Shown here: one piece after another, positions 3,624-5,116 of the stretch
Numbering within the stretch: position 1 is the first letter of the stretch
Layout: every line of letters starts with the position of its first letter
Notes under the pieces: model-generated
The model's input: the letters and a program-made list of their open reading frames with translations, nothing else
What the model was told of the DNA's origin: nothing
Databases searched by the model: none
Translations under genes and position numbers: made by a program
Assembly: GCA_030018855.1 (NCBI GenBank)
Contig: JASEHG010000142.1
Span: 1-5,116, forward strand
Source: Candidatus Brocadiaceae bacterium
GTDB lineage: Bacteria; Planctomycetota; Brocadiia; Brocadiales; Bathyanammoxibiaceae
Direction: 5' to 3'
DNA: 5,116 bases

Positions 3624-4622
3624 AATTTTTTGAGTTTCCTTCAACCACACGGCGGCCTGCTTGGCCCAATAGGTGAGGATGATGTCTGCCCCTGCCCTCT
3701 TTATGGAGGTCAAAATCTCCAGGGCTACCTGTTTCCCATCCATCCAACCCAGTTCAGCGGCGGCCTTCACCATAGAGTATTCGCCACTGACGTTATAGGC
3801 CGCCACCGGACAGTCAAAGGTCTCTTTTATAGTCTTTATTATATCCAGATAAGGCAGGGCAGGTTTTACCATGACAATATCTGCCCCTTCCTGGATGTCC
3901 ATGGCCGCCTCTTTTAGGGCCTCACGGGTGTTAGGGGGGTCCATCTGATAGGTACGGCGGTCCCCAAACTTGGGGGGTGATTCGGCGGCCTCCCTGAATG
4001 GGCTGTAGAAGGCCGAGGCATATTTTACGGCGTAAGACATTATGGGTATATCCTGGAATCCCGCCTCGTCCAGTACGCCCCTTATTGCCCCTACCCTGCC
4101 GTCCATCATGTCACTGGGGGCTACAATATCGGCCCCGGCCTGGGCATGGGATAGGGCCGTCTTGGCAAGCAATTCCAGGGTAGTATCGTTGTCCACGTCC
4201 CACCGCCCCGTCCTGTCCTGCATTACGTGGCCGCAGTGACCGTGGTCCGTGTACTCACACAGGCAGACGTCGGTGATGACCAGGATGTCCTTGGCCTCTC
4301 CTTTAATTGCCCTGATGGCCCGTTGTACTATACCTTCCTCATCGTAGGCCCCACTGGCCTTCTGGTCCTTCTCCTCGGGTATGCCAAAGAGTATCACGCC
4401 AGGGATCCCTAGCCCCTCCAGTTCCTTTACCTCCTTCACCAGTACGTCCACCGACATCTGGTAATTTCCTTTCATGGAGGTTATCTCGTTCTTGATACCC
4501 TTGCCTGGCCTGACGAACAGGGGCATGATAAGGTCGTTCACCTCCAGGGAGGTCTCCCTGACCAGACTCCTGAGCTTCTCTGACCTTCGTAACCTCCTGG
4601 GGCGGTAGTTGGGGAATTGCAT
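3621..4622 (-). CDS. hemB: 5-aminolevulinate dehydratase (porphobilinogen synthase)
   Basis: The enzyme condenses two 5-aminolevulinate molecules to porphobilinogen in cytoplasmic tetrapyrrole synthesis (heme, siroheme, cobamides). The 333 residues match the family length. The N-terminal arm carries RPRRLRRSEKLRSLVRET. The metal site DVCLCEYTDHGHCGH has Cys120, Cys122 and Cys130, the three-cysteine zinc type as opposed to the Asp-rich magnesium type. The two Schiff-base lysines are Lys200 (in SYAVKYASAFYSPFR) and Lys253 (in MVKPALPYLD). APSDMMDGRV and NVSGEYSM are also intact, so the protein should be active. The start is fixed: a TAA stands in frame 12 nt upstream and the next Met is residue 33, inside the conserved LIMPLFV. 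No Shine-Dalgarno sequence precedes the ATG, and a strong promoter ends eight bases before it, pointing to a leaderless message. folD lies upstream on the same strand. Confidence 0.98.
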   Translation of the reverse strand: MQFPNYRPRRLRRSEKLRSLVRETSLEVNDLIMPLFVRPGKGIKNEITSMKGNYQMSVDVLVKEVKELEGLGIPGVILFGIPEEKDQKASGAYDEEGIVQRAIRAIKGEAKDILVITDVCLCEYTDHGHCGHVMQDRTGRWDVDNDTTLELLAKTALSHAQAGADIVAPSDMMDGRVGAIRGVLDEAGFQDIPIMSYAVKYASAFYSPFREAAESPPKFGDRRTYQMDPPNTREALKEAAMDIQEGADIVMVKPALPYLDIIKTIKETFDCPVAAYNVSGEYSMVKAAAELGWMDGKQVALEILTSIKRAGADIILTYWAKQAAVWLKETQKI

Positions 4623-4630
4623 AGATTGAA

Positions 4631-4659
4631 TTTATATTCTGGTGCTCTTGTCTTGTCAA
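4631..4659 (-). promoter_or_regulatory. Predicted sigma70-type promoter of hemB, giving a leaderless transcript
   Basis: On the minus strand TTGACA (4654-4659) is followed by exactly 17 bases and TATAAA (4631-4636). Only eight bases separate the -10 box from the hemB ATG, so initiation 6-8 bases downstream falls at 4622-4624, that is, on the A of the ATG or one or two bases before it. The -10 box also contributes the in-frame TAA that closes off any earlier hemB start. Confidence 0.75.
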
Positions 4660-4683
4660 ATCATTTATGCCAGCCGTAGGGAG

Positions 4684-4739
4684 AAAACAGTAGGCAGTAA
4701 GAAGGAGGGAGTAGGCAGAAGACTGCTTACTGCCTACTG
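4684..4739 (-). terminator. Repeat-built stem-loop with U-run downstream of folD
   Basis: CAGTAGGCAGTAAG (4688-4701) is the exact reverse complement of 4726-4739, a 14-bp stem with a 24-nt loop. On the minus strand it is followed by TTTTCTCC (from 4687 downward), so it could end the folD transcript before the hemB promoter. It is made of repeated words: AGTAGGCAG occurs at 4689-4697 and 4710-4718, and CTGCTTACT at 4723-4731 and 4737-4745. Tandem words of this kind are common intergenic repeats, so the terminator role may be secondary; the long loop and short U-run weaken it. Confidence 0.55.
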
Positions 4740-4747
4740 CTTACTCC

Positions 4748-5116
4748 TCACTGTCCCCTGGCGGACTCCACGGCATTCTTCAGGAGCATTACTGTAGTTA
4801 CCGGCCCTACGCCTCCAGGTACGGGCGTTATGAATGAGGCCACCTCCTTTGCCCCTTCAAAGTCCACGTCCCCTACGGTCTTCATCTTCTGCTTACCCTT
4901 TTTATCTAATACAGGGTTCCCCTGGGCATCGTAATCGGGTATGCGGTTTATGCCCACATCTATTACAACGGCCCCGGGCTTAATCATGTCACCCTTTATA
5001 AAGCCTGGCTTGCCAACCGCCACCACGAGGAGGTCCGCCCTCCTGGTATGGAAGGCAAGGTCTCTAGTCTGGGTGTGGCATACCGTAGGCGTGGCCGAGA
5101 GGTCTAGCATAAGGAG
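4748..5116 (-). CDS. folD: Methylenetetrahydrofolate dehydrogenase/cyclohydrolase, C-terminal part
   Basis: This is the last 122 codons of a gene entering from the right edge. FolD interconverts 5,10-methylene-, 5,10-methenyl- and 10-formyl-tetrahydrofolate in the cytoplasm using NAD(P). The visible part is the end of the nucleotide-binding domain and the C-terminal helix: ATPTVCHTQT, then RADLLVVAVGKPGFIKGDMIKPGAVVIDVGIN, then VGDVDF, and the family signature TPVPGGVGPVTTVMLL. The catalytic Lys and Tyr of the N-terminal domain lie outside the window. Compared with the E. coli enzyme, a lysine-rich, hydrophilic insert of roughly 15-20 residues (codons at about 4880-4939) sits between INRI and VGDV, a loop known to vary in this family. 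The TGA stop at 4748-4750 is just before the repeat-built stem-loop. Confidence 0.97.
   Translation of the reverse strand, partial: LLMLDLSATPTVCHTQTRDLAFHTRRADLLVVAVGKPGFIKGDMIKPGAVVIDVGINRIPDYDAQGNPVLDKKGKQKMKTVGDVDFEGAKEVASFITPVPGGVGPVTTVMLLKNAVESARGQ

Noticed and set aside
2943..4412. Plus-strand open frames opposite the DUF2284/DUF2283 genes and hemB
   Set aside because: Each is antisense to a conserved gene with intact motifs; the compositions are unlike real proteins.

Overview
The window looks like chromosomal DNA from a Gram-negative, probably anaerobic or metal-exposed environmental bacterium. An outer-membrane TolC-family protein and an RND periplasmic adaptor show that there is an outer membrane. 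A DUF2284 Cys-rich protein and intergenic spaces crowded with short palindromic words are what one often meets in uncultured planctomycetes (Brocadiales-like), Nitrospirota or Desulfobacterota. This lineage guess is an inference of low confidence. All recognised genes lie on the minus strand, so the window is read here from its right end to its left end.

Right part (about 3600-5116): the 3' portion of folD (one-carbon/tetrahydrofolate metabolism) ends at a stem-loop followed by a short U-run. Then comes a near-consensus sigma70-type promoter whose predicted start point falls at or within about two bases of the hemB ATG. hemB (5-aminolevulinate dehydratase, tetrapyrrole synthesis) therefore may be translated from a leaderless mRNA. 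Middle part (2558-3587): three tightly packed small genes follow hemB. They are a DUF4258 protein and a DUF2283 protein (a toxin-antitoxin-like pair with an ATGA overlap), then a DUF2284 Cys-rich putative metal-binding protein joined by a TAATG overlap.

Left part (1-2557): a second operon for heavy-metal-type tripartite efflux. It has its own TTGACA-17-TAAAAT promoter and a leader of about 127 nt with a strong stem-loop. The genes are a 96-residue exported Cys/His-rich protein, a 430-residue CzcC/CusC-like outer-membrane channel protein, and the first 58 codons of an RND membrane-fusion (CzcB/CusB-like) protein cut by the window edge. The inner-membrane pump gene would be expected just beyond position 1. 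By context the small Cys/His protein is a candidate periplasmic metal-binding accessory of this pump.

The most unusual aspect is how short repeats have entered functional positions. A 17-bp palindrome (core TCCGCCTSAGGCGGA) occurs three times: in the signal-peptide region of the channel gene, across the stop codon of the Cys/His-rich gene, and in the space between the two operons. A second low-complexity word cluster supplies most of the hydrophobic core of the channel protein's signal peptide. TAGGGGCA-type palindromes occur twice. No rRNA, tRNA, CRISPR array, transposase or recognised riboswitch was found.
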